Under the pieces are notes generated by a model. The model saw nothing but the letters and a program-made list of their open reading frames with translations. It was not told the origin of the DNA and did no database searches. The translations under genes were made by a program, and so were the position numbers. A stretch of 34,448 bases of DNA from an uncultured Bacteroidales bacterium (GTDB lineage: Bacteria; Bacteroidota; Bacteroidia; Bacteroidales; UBA932), in the NCBI GenBank assembly GCA_944325465.1, contig CALVAE010000141.1, positions 1 through 34,448 on the forward strand, read 5' to 3'. Positions 11,968-20,985 of this stretch are shown piece by piece. Numbering within the stretch: position 1 is the stretch's first letter; each line of letters opens with the position of its first letter.

Positions 11968-13743
11968 TTAATATCCCGGATTCTGGACAAGGTAACCTTT
12001 GTTTATTTCCGCAGTACTGAACGGATGGAGATAACCCCTCCTGTTCCAGTTTCTCGTTTCAAAGACGTATGGTTCATAATGGTATTCAGAATCATTTCCT
12101 TCGATTCTGGAAACCTGTATTCCCCACATGTTGCCCTGCATCACACCTTCTTCCTCTGCGATCATCCATCTTCTGATATCCCAGAATCTGTGATTGTCAA
12201 ATGCAAGTTCTATATCCCTTTCATGACGTACTTTCTCTCTGAATTCATCCTGTCCGGAAGCTACCACATCCGGCATATCGGAACGTGCCCTTATGATATT
12301 GACCGCCTGACGTGCAGTCATGCCGTAACCTTCGGGATCCGCATCAGGGCCATACGCCTCGTTCATGGCTTCCGCATAATTAAGATAGATTTCATTGAGC
12401 TGGAACAATGTAGAGTTCGGAGTGTAAGTCCAAACATTGTTGCTTATAACAGACGGATAGAGTTTGTGCAGCCAGAAACCTCCGTAGCAGGTAGACGCAT
12501 CGTGACCGCAGCCGGCTCCACTGTTCGGATTGCCATATATCCACACTTCAGGAAATTCATCATTCCATCTTCCTCCGTTTCCCACTATCGAGGCAGCAAA
12601 ACGCGGATCAAGACTTGCCATCTTTGCCTGAAGATCATCTCCCCCGTTCCATTCGACTGCATTACCGTCCCTGTCCTCATATTTCCTGACATGATTGAGG
12701 GTGACTGTAATTCCGCTCTGACCGGCATTCCCGGCATAGATATTAGGCGGTGCTATCGAAGACCACGGCCAGGTCCATTTTCCAAGACTGGAATGTGCCT
12801 TCTCCGCCAGAATGATCTCAGCATTGTCATACTGCTCCCATGAATATCTGTAGTTCGCCTCACCGCTGCCCTGATCGGTAATCAGATGACAACCGTTGGC
12901 AGAAGCCCATTTGAGACAATCGTTCGCTGCCGATGCAGCCTCTTCCCAACGGGCAATATCGTAGTTGCCATAACAGAGGAACCTGTCACTGTCTCCTCCG
13001 AGAGACATATACGGAGTGTCGGTATTGAACAGCGGACTTGCAGCATAGAGCAGAGTTTTGGATTTGATTGCATACGCCGCACCCTGGTCTATCCTTCCCC
13101 TGTTGGCTCCACGCTGTGCCGGAGGAAGGGCTCCGATGGACTCGTCTATATCGGTAAGGATAAAATTCACGACATCCTCTACTGAACTTCTCGGAATCAT
13201 CAGGTCCTCGTTCACATCTATGTGATGGTCGATAATCGGGACTCCACCGTAGAACTTGAGCATTTCGAAATAATTGAGGGCCCTGATTACGCGGCATTCT
13301 GCCTTCAGTTGGCTGGCGTACTCAGGAGTAATGTCCGGGACTTCATCTACTCTTTCAAGCATCAGGGAAATCATCCTTATCGCCTGCCAGCGGAAATCCC
13401 ACCGACGGTCATCGGTATTGTCGGCCGTAACCGACGCCGAATTCCAGTTATTGGCTTCATACCAGGCAGCGCACTGCTCGGCCTCATCGCATCTTCCTGT
13501 CCACGGACCGCTATGAGGGTTGGTCCCGTCCGCAGCACCGTTGTCAGGATTACCATAGCCCAGATTCGAATGGATTCCCTTCTGATAGATGCTTGCAAGA
13601 AGTGTCTCCACATTGGTTCTGGACGAGAAGATATCATCTTCTGTCACATCCACTCCCGGAGCCTTGTCAAGGTAGTCACAGGACATGCACGCAAGAATAG
13701 AGACAGACAGGAACAATATTCTTTTTATATATTTCATAGACAT
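11968..13743 (-). CDS. SusD/RagB family nutrient-binding outer-membrane lipoprotein (SusD-A)
   Basis: 591 residues from ATG at 13743; a second ATG at 13737 is equally possible. The signal peptide has the lipobox LACMSC (Cys22). SusD hallmarks are present: KAECRVIRALNYFEMLKFYG in the TPR region, DQGAAYAIKSKTLLYAASPLF in the middle, and FQLNEIYLNYAEAMNEAYG, AVNIIRARSDMP and VRHERDIELAFDNHRFWDIRRW in the C-terminal region. It sits 5 bp after susC-A and is expected to form the first SusCD import complex, capturing oligosaccharides at the cell surface. There is a cysteine-containing segment (GAGCGHDASTCYGG, about 400-415) that could form a local disulfide in the ligand-binding face; that is speculative. 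Confidence 0.95.
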   Translation of the reverse strand: MSMKYIKRILFLSVSILACMSCDYLDKAPGVDVTEDDIFSSRTNVETLLASIYQKGIHSNLGYGNPDNGAADGTNPHSGPWTGRCDEAEQCAAWYEANNWNSASVTADNTDDRRWDFRWQAIRMISLMLERVDEVPDITPEYASQLKAECRVIRALNYFEMLKFYGGVPIIDHHIDVNEDLMIPRSSVEDVVNFILTDIDESIGALPPAQRGANRGRIDQGAAYAIKSKTLLYAASPLFNTDTPYMSLGGDSDRFLCYGNYDIARWEEAASAANDCLKWASANGCHLITDQGSGEANYRYSWEQYDNAEIILAEKAHSSLGKWTWPWSSIAPPNIYAGNAGQSGITVTLNHVRKYEDRDGNAVEWNGGDDLQAKMASLDPRFAASIVGNGGRWNDEFPEVWIYGNPNSGAGCGHDASTCYGGFWLHKLYPSVISNNVWTYTPNSTLFQLNEIYLNYAEAMNEAYGPDADPEGYGMTARQAVNIIRARSDMPDVVASGQDEFREKVRHERDIELAFDNHRFWDIRRWMIAEEEGVMQGNMWGIQVSRIEGNDSEYHYEPYVFETRNWNRRGYLHPFSTAEINKGYLVQNPGY

Positions 13744-13748
13744 ATCTG

Positions 13749-16700
13749 TTAGAAATTAATGTTCAGACCCATATTGAAGACCCTTGTAAGAGGATAAGGC
13801 TCGGCATTGGCCTCCATTGTAGGATATTCGGGATCCTCTCCCGGGAACAGATTGCAGAAAGTAAACAGGTTGCTGCCGTTCAGATAGACACGCACGCTGG
13901 AGATTCCGGCCTTCGAAAGCCACCTTGTAGTCATCGTGTAACCGATTTCGGCGGATTTCAGCCTAAGGTATGTCGCATCTTCAAGCCAGTATGTACTGAG
14001 CACATAGTTGTGGGTATCATTCGTGACGGAATACCTCGGGTACACAATCTCTTCCCCTGCCTCATACCTTTCGTGCGTCCAACTCTTGAGAAGGTCCTTG
14101 CTCGCACCGGTATTGGTATAGAAACCTCTCTTAGTCCTTCGTGAAGGCTGGGTGGAGACATGGGTCGCCCCCTGGAAAAGCACGGAGAAGTCAAGCCCTC
14201 TCCAACTTCCTCCGATAGAGAGACCGAACATGATCTCAGGGAAGTCGGAATATCCGATAGGGACGATATCCTGGTCGTTGATGTAGCCATCGCCGTTGAC
14301 ATCCTTGTATTTTATGTCTCCAGGCTGCATCCTGTTGTTGTTCCACTGATAGACCGGACGGTTGACATCATTGACTTCCTCCCACGTATTGAACAGGCCC
14401 TCAGCGACATATCCGAAGAACTGTCCGTAACTGTGACCGGTACGGTACTGGTACGCCCAAGGCCACTGGGCCTCATCCTGCTCAAGAATGGTATTGTGAG
14501 CATATGTGAAATTGCCTTTCGCAAAGAAGCGGAACTCGCCCCAGCGGTCATTGTATGAAAGTTCGCCTTCCCATCCGGTATTACGCATGCGCCCAAGGTT
14601 ATATGCCGGCATATTAGCTCCAATGACTGACGGGATAGTCCCCCTGTTGGTAAGGATGTTGTCCCTGTTCTCCAGGAACCATTCGACAGTAAGGGCGATC
14701 TTGTCCTTTATGAAGTGGGCATCGAGACCGACATTCAGTTTCTTCGCCTTCTCCCAGGTCAGATACTCGTTACCTATCTTGCCTTCATAGCTTCCTCTGT
14801 ATGACTGGTATGTAGTGCCGACTTCTCCGAAATAATACGCCGGTTTGTCAGCCGCAGTAAAGGTATAGGAAGTAGGAACATAAAGGAACCTGTCGCCTCC
14901 TACCTTATCGTTACCCACGACTCCGTAAGAACCTCTTACCTTGAGGAACGTGAGAACATCGTTCTTCGGGAAGAATTTCTCATCGGTCGGCACCCAGCCG
15001 AGGGAGAATGAAGGGAACCAGCCGAAGCGGCGGCCTTCCGCAAAGTTCTCGGTTCCGTTGTATCCGATATTGAACTCTGCAAGATACCGTCCTTCATAGT
15101 CGTATGTCACACGTCCCACAACTCCCTGATATCCGTTAGGAATGAGAAATGCAAGGTCAGGAGAATGATATTTGCTCTGGTTGTAGAGAAGAAGGGCTCC
15201 GACAGCATGTCCGTTGAAGTTGTTGTTCCACTCAATCCCGCCTTCCAGATACATCCGCCTGTTCCTGCTGGCCTCGGAACCTGTCCTGGTTACCTGAGGA
15301 TCCCCGTTCGGCACATAAAGTATCTGGTCACCGTCACCCGAACGTGCATCGTAAGTGACTTTTTCCGTCTCGAAGGTCTTTTTCTCCATATTATAATTCT
15401 GATAGGAAATGGCCGCCCTCAGTTTCAGTCCCTTCAGAAGCCAGTCCATCTTGTAGTTGAGCCTTACAGCACCGTTGAGTGTACTTCCGTAATTGTCAAC
15501 CCAGCCTTTATTATATGCAGTGAGCGGCGACCAGGATGAATTGGTCACCTGATTCAGCGTGATTATATTGCCGTCAATCACTCCCGGTGATGCATTTGGA
15601 GGAGTGGATGACAACTGCTCGAACAGTCCTTCCACTCCCCAGTTCGGTCCGCGCTTGTTGTCTATCTGCATGGATATGTCTATGCTGGCGGTAAGGTCTC
15701 GGGTAATGTTGATATCGAAATTGGAACGGAAGTTATACCTGCGGTACTTGACCTGATAGTCATAATCCTGAGGTACTACATCCGTGTTGAGCATACCGTT
15801 CTGGGTAAAATATCCGAGGGAGAAGAAATACTTGACTCTCTTTGAACCTCCCCTGATATTGATATTGCTCTGTGTCTGCATACTGTAGTCACGGAGCATA
15901 TAGTCATACCAGTCCGTGCTCGGATAGAGAATCGGACTGTCCCCCGTACGGTAATGCTCTATCTGTTCTTCCGAATACTGTGGAGTGTAACTTCCTGAAA
16001 TGTATGAATCGTATGCGTATGCCCTGTTGAGCCCTGAGGCCCATTCATACGAATTCATGTTTTCCCTCAGTTCAGGAAATGTCGTGAAAGCCACATTGGT
16101 GGAAAGGCTGACTTTCGGCTTGCCCGTCTCCCCTCGCTTGGTCTGGATAAGGAGCACTCCGTTCGCTCCTCTCACTCCGTACACAGCCGTTGCGGAAGCA
16201 TCCTTAAGGATGGTAATGGACTCAATTTCATTAGGGTCGATGTTGTTGTAATTGTCAGTCTCGATACCATCGACCATAATGAGAGGATCCTGGTCTCCGG
16301 CAAATGTTCCCACGCCTCGGATACGGAGGGTGGAGGCATCGTTTCCCGGTTCACCGCTTCTCTGGACAGAGAGAAGTCCCGGCATCCGTCCTGCCAAGGC
16401 ATTACTGATGTTGGCTTGAGGAGACTGAAGAAGATCTTTTGTGGATACGGCAGCAACGGATCCGGTCACAGTAGCCTTGCGCTGGGTCCCGTATGCAACA
16501 ACGACTGCATCATCCAGGGTGTGCGTCTCGTCTTCAAGAAGGACATTCTGCACAGCCTTGTTCCCCACAGTGAAAGTGAAGGTCTTGTAGCCGATGAAAG
16601 AAACCTGGATCTCGACGCCTGTCCGAGGGACAGTAATAGAATACCAACCTTTGTTGTCGGTCATTGTGGCGATATTGTACTCCGGAGAATAGACGATTGC

Positions 16701-16883
16701 ACCCACCATAGGCTGGGAACCCTCATCCCTTACAGTTCCGGTGACCGTAATTCCGTCATCCTGCACGGCTGTTCCCGGTTGCCCGGATGTCCGGGAAGGA
16801 ACAGTTGCGAGACCCGTCAACGGCAACGATACCAGAACAGACAGGAGGACTGCCACTTTTAAAGAAAAAGCGTACATCCGCAT
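13749..16883 (-). CDS. SusC/RagA family TonB-dependent transporter (SusC-A)
   Basis: 1044 residues from ATG at 16883; the frame opens further up only through a TTG. ATG at 16877 is an alternative. The signal peptide is followed by a carboxypeptidase-D-like regulatory domain (about 46-117, VTGTVRDEGSQPMVGA to NVLLEDE), a TonB box at about 126-132 (AVVVAYG), a plug domain (LRIRGVGTFAGDQDPLIMVDG, SITILKDASATAVYGVRGANG), and a 22-strand-type barrel ending RVFNMGLNINF. It imports oligosaccharides across the outer membrane using TonB-ExbBD energy. It is the first gene of the PUL operon and of normal length for the family. A putative promoter lies about 60 bp upstream. Confidence 0.96.
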   Translation of the reverse strand: MRMYAFSLKVAVLLSVLVSLPLTGLATVPSRTSGQPGTAVQDDGITVTGTVRDEGSQPMVGAIVYSPEYNIATMTDNKGWYSITVPRTGVEIQVSFIGYKTFTFTVGNKAVQNVLLEDETHTLDDAVVVAYGTQRKATVTGSVAAVSTKDLLQSPQANISNALAGRMPGLLSVQRSGEPGNDASTLRIRGVGTFAGDQDPLIMVDGIETDNYNNIDPNEIESITILKDASATAVYGVRGANGVLLIQTKRGETGKPKVSLSTNVAFTTFPELRENMNSYEWASGLNRAYAYDSYISGSYTPQYSEEQIEHYRTGDSPILYPSTDWYDYMLRDYSMQTQSNINIRGGSKRVKYFFSLGYFTQNGMLNTDVVPQDYDYQVKYRRYNFRSNFDINITRDLTASIDISMQIDNKRGPNWGVEGLFEQLSSTPPNASPGVIDGNIITLNQVTNSSWSPLTAYNKGWVDNYGSTLNGAVRLNYKMDWLLKGLKLRAAISYQNYNMEKKTFETEKVTYDARSGDGDQILYVPNGDPQVTRTGSEASRNRRMYLEGGIEWNNNFNGHAVGALLLYNQSKYHSPDLAFLIPNGYQGVVGRVTYDYEGRYLAEFNIGYNGTENFAEGRRFGWFPSFSLGWVPTDEKFFPKNDVLTFLKVRGSYGVVGNDKVGGDRFLYVPTSYTFTAADKPAYYFGEVGTTYQSYRGSYEGKIGNEYLTWEKAKKLNVGLDAHFIKDKIALTVEWFLENRDNILTNRGTIPSVIGANMPAYNLGRMRNTGWEGELSYNDRWGEFRFFAKGNFTYAHNTILEQDEAQWPWAYQYRTGHSYGQFFGYVAEGLFNTWEEVNDVNRPVYQWNNNRMQPGDIKYKDVNGDGYINDQDIVPIGYSDFPEIMFGLSIGGSWRGLDFSVLFQGATHVSTQPSRRTKRGFYTNTGASKDLLKSWTHERYEAGEEIVYPRYSVTNDTHNYVLSTYWLEDATYLRLKSAEIGYTMTTRWLSKAGISSVRVYLNGSNLFTFCNLFPGEDPEYPTMEANAEPYPLTRVFNMGLNINF

Positions 16884-16944
16884 ATTGGTTAAATTAGTTT
16901 TATGCAACGGAGGCTTTTACCTCCATTGTGTGATTATCGGAAGA

Positions 16945-16952
16945 CAAAAGTA
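16945..16952 (-). promoter_or_regulatory. Putative -7 promoter box of the PUL operon
   Basis: On the minus strand the sequence reads TACTTTTG, matching the Bacteroidetes -7 consensus TAnnTTTG, about 60 bp before the susC-A start. No TTG/TTTG -33 box is found 19-21 bp upstream, so the match is partial; PUL promoters that need an activator often have weak -33 boxes. Transcription would start near 16938. Confidence 0.45.
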
Positions 16953-17073
16953 AATCCGGCCCATTAATACAGACTTAACAGAAAATTAATTCGGGCCTTT
17001 TCCGAAAAATTTTTTCAACTAATTTTAACCGATATTACGATACGGACCAAAAATATGCCTGTTCAGACCAGTC
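16953..17073. other. AT-rich intergenic region between symporter gene and PUL
   Basis: About 120 bp without a gene. It holds AT-rich tracts, a 7-bp inverted repeat AAAATTA/TAATTTT (16982-16988 and 17020-17026), and a weak TCGG/CCGA stem at 16991-17005. It must contain the 3' end of the symporter transcript and the control region of the PUL. I see no convincing intrinsic terminator. Confidence 0.35.
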
Positions 17074-18423
17074 TTACGACAGGAGATTGGAGAGCATTAT
17101 GACGAGGATGGCGACGGGTGCAAGATAGCGGATGATAAAGTACATCGGGGAAAACATCCTTCCGCTCGCGGACAATGTACCTCCGTTGGTGAACTCGTTG
17201 CGCACGTCATCCTTCTTCATCTTCCAGCCTACAAATATCACTATCAGCAAGGCACCTGAAGTCATAAGGATATTTGAAGTGAACTTGTCCAGAAAGTCGA
17301 ACAGAATGTCCCCGAAAATCCTGACATCGGACAACGGGCCGAAAGAGAGGGAGCAGAGGACACCGAGAAGCCAGGTCCCGGCGAATATCACAAGAGATGC
17401 CTTCCTGCGCGAATAATGCTTTTCCTCCACAAGATAGGCCACCCCGACTTCAAGAATGGATATCGATGAAGTCAAGGCCGCAACGAGTAGTGCCACGAAG
17501 AACAGCAGGGCCACTACCCCTCCGAGAGGCATCTGCGAAAAGATGAAAGGAAGCACCTCGAACAGAAGGCTCGGACCGGCCTCGGGACTGAGACCGAAAG
17601 AAAATACGGCCGGCATTATGGCGCAACTCGCTATCAGGGCAAAAAGGGTATCGGATACCGCTATGAGTACTGAAGACTTGCCTATGCCCGCCTGCCTGTC
17701 CATATAGGAAGCATAAGTCAGCATTATTCCGAAGCCCACGGACAGGGAGAAGAAGCCCTGACCGAGAGCGGCTGCACATACTGCCGGAGTAATCTTCGAG
17801 AAATCAGGCTTGAAAAGGTAGGCAAAGCCCTCCCCTGCTCCCGGAAGAGTCGCGGAACGAACGGCTATCAGTATGACCAGAAAGAAAAGCAGAGGCATCA
17901 TCACCTTGCCGAAACTCTCGATTCCTTTCTTCACCCCCAGCATCACTATGAGTGCCGTGACAGCGAGGAAAACCGTATGCCCTATTATCGGAGCCCAGAC
18001 AGAAGATATGAAACTTCCGAAAATGCCGTCAAGTTCCTGTCTTGTATGAGCCATTGCCGTAAAGTCAAAGCAGACAGCCTTATAAAGATACTCAAGTGAC
18101 CATCCGCCTATCACGCTGTAGTACGAAAGGACGACCAGGGGAGTGAATACCATCAATGCCCCTACCCATTTCCAGCGAGACCCAGGTGCAAGTACCCTGA
18201 AGGCATTGAAGGCGTTGGTCTGGCTCCGGCGTCCGGCAATCATTTCCGAATTAAGGATAGGCAGGCACAGCAGAAACACCATCACTATATATACCAGCAC
18301 GAATGCCGCACCGCCATACACGCCTACCATATAAGGGAAACGCCAGAGGTTTCCCAGACCTACAGCAGAGCCCGTCATCGCCATGATTGCGCCGAACTGG
18401 CTCCCGAAATTTTCTCGTTTCAT
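17074..18423 (-). CDS. Sodium:neurotransmitter symporter (NSS/SNF) family transporter
   Basis: 449 residues from ATG at 18423; an upstream in-frame TTG at 18444 is less likely. The N-terminal signature GLGNLWRFPY (22-31) in the first transmembrane helix is the sodium/substrate-binding motif of the LeuT fold family. About eleven hydrophobic helices follow, including YYSVIGGWSLEYLY and a GQGFFSLSVGFGIMLTYASY segment that resembles the unwound helix 6 region. Bacterial members import amino acids, often tryptophan, tyrosine or leucine, with sodium. The substrate here cannot be read from sequence. It is last in a run of six minus-strand genes, 41 bp after folA. Confidence 0.93.
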   Translation of the reverse strand: MKRENFGSQFGAIMAMTGSAVGLGNLWRFPYMVGVYGGAAFVLVYIVMVFLLCLPILNSEMIAGRRSQTNAFNAFRVLAPGSRWKWVGALMVFTPLVVLSYYSVIGGWSLEYLYKAVCFDFTAMAHTRQELDGIFGSFISSVWAPIIGHTVFLAVTALIVMLGVKKGIESFGKVMMPLLFFLVILIAVRSATLPGAGEGFAYLFKPDFSKITPAVCAAALGQGFFSLSVGFGIMLTYASYMDRQAGIGKSSVLIAVSDTLFALIASCAIMPAVFSFGLSPEAGPSLLFEVLPFIFSQMPLGGVVALLFFVALLVAALTSSISILEVGVAYLVEEKHYSRRKASLVIFAGTWLLGVLCSLSFGPLSDVRIFGDILFDFLDKFTSNILMTSGALLIVIFVGWKMKKDDVRNEFTNGGTLSASGRMFSPMYFIIRYLAPVAILVIMLSNLLS

Positions 18424-18464
18424 AATAATATGGTTATTTGTCAAGTCCGTTTTTACAACTGCTT

Positions 18465-19031
18465 TCAGTCAGTCCCCCTGTCATATACTACGAATTCGAA
18501 TCCGAGTCCGGACACGGGATCCGTATGAATTCCAGACCGGGACACTTCCTTCCATCCACCGTCATCCAGAGCAGGGAAGAAGGTATCAGCATCTTCCACA
18601 ACAGTATGTACCTCTGTCACATACAACCGGTCGGCCAGGGGAATGGCCTGGCGGTAGATCTCCCCTCCTCCAATGATGAATACGTCCGGCCCCTTGCATC
18701 GGCCTCCAGGTTCTTCAGGCCTTCCTTCCGGGAATCCGGCAATGCTTCCGGAAGCAAGAGCGACAGCCTTCTCCAGAGAGGACACCGTACACACATCCCC
18801 GGCTGCAAGACCTTCCGTACGCGATGTCTCGGGCAGGGAGCGGGAAACCACTATGTTGAGCCTTCCCGGCAATGGTCTGCCGAGAGACTCGAATGTCCTG
18901 CGTCCCATTATGACAGGACACCCCAGAGTGACCTGCTTGAAATATTTCAGATCCTCCCTTATATGCCACAGAAGGGCATTGTCCTTTCCGATGGCTCCGT
19001 TGTCCGCTACTGCCGCTATTATGTTTATCAT
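18465..19031 (-). CDS. folA: Dihydrofolate reductase
   Basis: 188 residues from ATG at 19031; the longer reading from TTG at 19067 adds twelve residues not typical of the family. The N-terminus MINIIAAVADNGAIGKDNAL, the catalytic Asp27 in LLWHIREDLKYF, the VIMGRRTFESLGRPLPGR motif and the NADPH-binding FIIGGGEIYRQAI stretch are all intact. It reduces dihydrofolate to tetrahydrofolate, regenerating the cofactor oxidised by thymidylate synthase, whose gene lies 52 bp upstream. The protein is about 30 residues longer than the E. coli enzyme because of a Gly/Pro/Arg-rich insertion near residues 94-115, before the cofactor motif. Confidence 0.96.
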   Translation of the reverse strand: MINIIAAVADNGAIGKDNALLWHIREDLKYFKQVTLGCPVIMGRRTFESLGRPLPGRLNIVVSRSLPETSRTEGLAAGDVCTVSSLEKAVALASGSIAGFPEGRPEEPGGRCKGPDVFIIGGGEIYRQAIPLADRLYVTEVHTVVEDADTFFPALDDGGWKEVSRSGIHTDPVSGLGFEFVVYDRGTD

Positions 19032-19083
19032 TGTCTTTCCGCAAATTAATCCTGTCCCGGTCTTCAAGCCGGAAGGGCCGGGA

Positions 19084-19878
19084 CTACACCGCTACCGGAG
19101 CCTTGATTGCCGGCCACGGATCATAGCCTTCCAGGGAAAAATCCTCATACCGGAATCCGTATATGTCCCTCACGTCAGGATTGATCTTCATTTCAGGCAG
19201 CGGCCTCGGCTCACGCGAGAGTTGCAGGGCAACCTGTTCGAAATGATTCCTGTAAATGTGGGTATCTCCCGTGGTATGGATGAATTCCCCCGGCCGAAGT
19301 CCGCATACCTGGGCTATCATCATCGTAAGCAGTGCATACGAGGCTATGTTGAACGGAACTCCGAGAAACACATCCGCACTCCTCTGGTACAACTGGCAGG
19401 AGAGCCTGCCTTCCGCCACATAGAACTGGAAGAGAGTATGGCATGGAGGCAGGGCCATCCTGTCCACTTCCGCCACATTCCACGCCGATACAATCATCCT
19501 CCTGCTGTCAGGATTGTACCTGATAGTTTCTATCACTTCCGACAACTGGTCTATCGTCCTTCCGTCAGAGGCAGGCCAACTGCGCCACTGATGTCCGTAG
19601 ACAGGGCCGAGATCTCCGTTTTCATCGGCCCATTCATCCCAGATGGATACTCCGTGTTCCTTCAGGTATCTGATATTCGTATCACCGGAGATAAACCACA
19701 GTAATTCGTATATAATCGATTTCAGGTGTACTTTCTTGGTCGTGAGCAACGGGAAACCTTCACTGAGGTCAAACCGCATCTGATGTCCGAACACGCTCTG
19801 CGTCCCGACTCCGGTACGGTCCTGCTTCATCACCCCGTGCTCCCGGATATGCCTGAGAAGATCCAGATACTGCTTCAT
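19084..19878 (-). CDS. thyA: Thymidylate synthase
   Basis: 264 residues from ATG at 19878, the same length as E. coli ThyA. A longer frame to 20013 overlaps galM and was rejected. The catalytic Cys146 lies in [13 protein letters not shown]; other conserved parts are [61 protein letters not shown] and GDTHIYRNH. The enzyme converts dUMP to dTMP using methylene-tetrahydrofolate, yielding dihydrofolate for FolA, encoded next. The gene order thyA-folA is common in bacteria and supports both calls. It lies 26 bp downstream of galM. Confidence 0.98.
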   Translation of the reverse strand: MKQYLDLLRHIREHGVMKQDRTGVGTQSVFGHQMRFDLSEGFPLLTTKKVHLKSIIYELLWFISGDTNIRYLKEHGVSIWDEWADENGDLGPVYGHQWRSWPASDGRTIDQLSEVIETIRYNPDSRRMIVSAWNVAEVDRMALPPCHTLFQFYVAEGRLSCQLYQRSADVFLGVPFNIASYALLTMMIAQVCGLRPGEFIHTTGDTHIYRNHFEQVALQLSREPRPLPEMKINPDVRDIYGFRYEDFSLEGYDPWPAIKAPVAV

Positions 19879-19904
19879 ATCGCTTTCCTGTCCGACAGTA
19901 CTGT

Positions 19905-20954
19905 CTATTTCACGCTGAAAGCGAATATTATGGCCTGTTCGAAAGTCTCGCCAGGACGGAGTACCGTGGAAGGATAGTCCGGATGGTTCGGAGAATCCGG
20001 ATAATGCTGGCATTCAATGGCCACTCCCTCATAGTCATTGTAACTTCTGCCGCATTTCGCTACCGGACATCCTGAAAGCCAGTTACCCGTATAGACCTGG
20101 ACCCCGGGCTGGGTAGTCAGGACCTCCAGACAACGGCCGCTTTCCGGAGAATAAAGGACTGCAGCCGACTGTATCTGTCCCGGCTCGGCTCCGTCTATTA
20201 TCCAGCAGTTGTCATATCCCTTTCCATATTTCAGTGCAGGGAAATCGGCATTTATATCCTGTCCGACAGGCTTGGGGGTCACGAAATCCATAGGAGTCCC
20301 GGCTACAGGCTCGCTTTCCCCGACAGGAATGAGGCTGTCGTCAGTAGGAAGATACTCGGAAGCGTTCAACTGAAGGATATGGCCGAGGATATCTCCGCTG
20401 CCTTCGCCGTTCAGGTTGAAATAGGTATGATTGGTGAGATTGACAACCGTAGGGGCATCGCATTCCGCCGTCAGAGTCAGTCTGAGTTCGTTCTCTTCAC
20501 TCCAGTCATAACGCGCGGTGGCCTTCAATGCTCCGGGATACCCCATTTCCCCGTCTTCAGAATAATAGAGGAACTCCACGGCATCCCCGTCTATCCTGCT
20601 CTCCCACACCTTGTTCTGGAAACCCTGAGGCCCTCCGTGAAGATGGTTGGGACCGTTATTGACAGGAAGGGTATATTCCTTGCCGTCAAGGGTGAATTTC
20701 CCCTTTGCAATCCTGTTGGCATACCTGCCCGGGACTTTCCCCGCACATGGTCCGTCATCAAAATAACTCAATGGATCCGGATATCCGAGCACCACATCAG
20801 CCGGTTTTCCCTCCTTGTCGGGAACGACGACAGAGACAACGCCTGCACCGACTTCCGACAGTTCCACATACGCCCCGGACGCATTCGTTATCCTGTATTT
20901 GTGGATATCCTTTCCGCAAGGGGACTTGCCCCAAAGTTCTTTTTCTACTTTCAT
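19905..20954 (-). CDS. galM: Aldose 1-epimerase (galactose mutarotase)
   Basis: 349 residues starting MKVEKELWG, with no signal peptide, so cytoplasmic. Galactose mutarotase motifs are complete: [17 protein letters not shown] (71-87), GPNHLHGG with His104 and His106, the catalytic acid His176 in [11 protein letters not shown], and the catalytic base Glu314 in [15 protein letters not shown]. The enzyme interconverts beta- and alpha-galactose, feeding GalK, which is encoded 9 kb away at 29111-30244, and could serve galactose released by the GH2 enzyme of the PUL. It lies 31 bp after the thioredoxin-like gene and 26 bp before thyA, apparently in the same transcript. Confidence 0.95.
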   Translation of the reverse strand: MKVEKELWGKSPCGKDIHKYRITNASGAYVELSEVGAGVVSVVVPDKEGKPADVVLGYPDPLSYFDDGPCAGKVPGRYANRIAKGKFTLDGKEYTLPVNNGPNHLHGGPQGFQNKVWESRIDGDAVEFLYYSEDGEMGYPGALKATARYDWSEENELRLTLTAECDAPTVVNLTNHTYFNLNGEGSGDILGHILQLNASEYLPTDDSLIPVGESEPVAGTPMDFVTPKPVGQDINADFPALKYGKGYDNCWIIDGAEPGQIQSAAVLYSPESGRCLEVLTTQPGVQVYTGNWLSGCPVAKCGRSYNDYEGVAIECQHYPDSPNHPDYPSTVLRPGETFEQAIIFAFSVK

Positions 20955-20985
20955 ATCTCAATGTTTTAATGTTTTCCGATGCAGT

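Noticed and set aside
16953..17073. An intrinsic terminator after the NSS symporter gene
   Set aside because: Only a 4-bp TCGG/CCGA stem and AT-rich tracts are present. The stem is too weak to call.
18673..19704. A 343-codon open frame on the plus strand across folA and thyA
   Set aside because: It spans two conserved genes on the opposite strand and shows no family resemblance.
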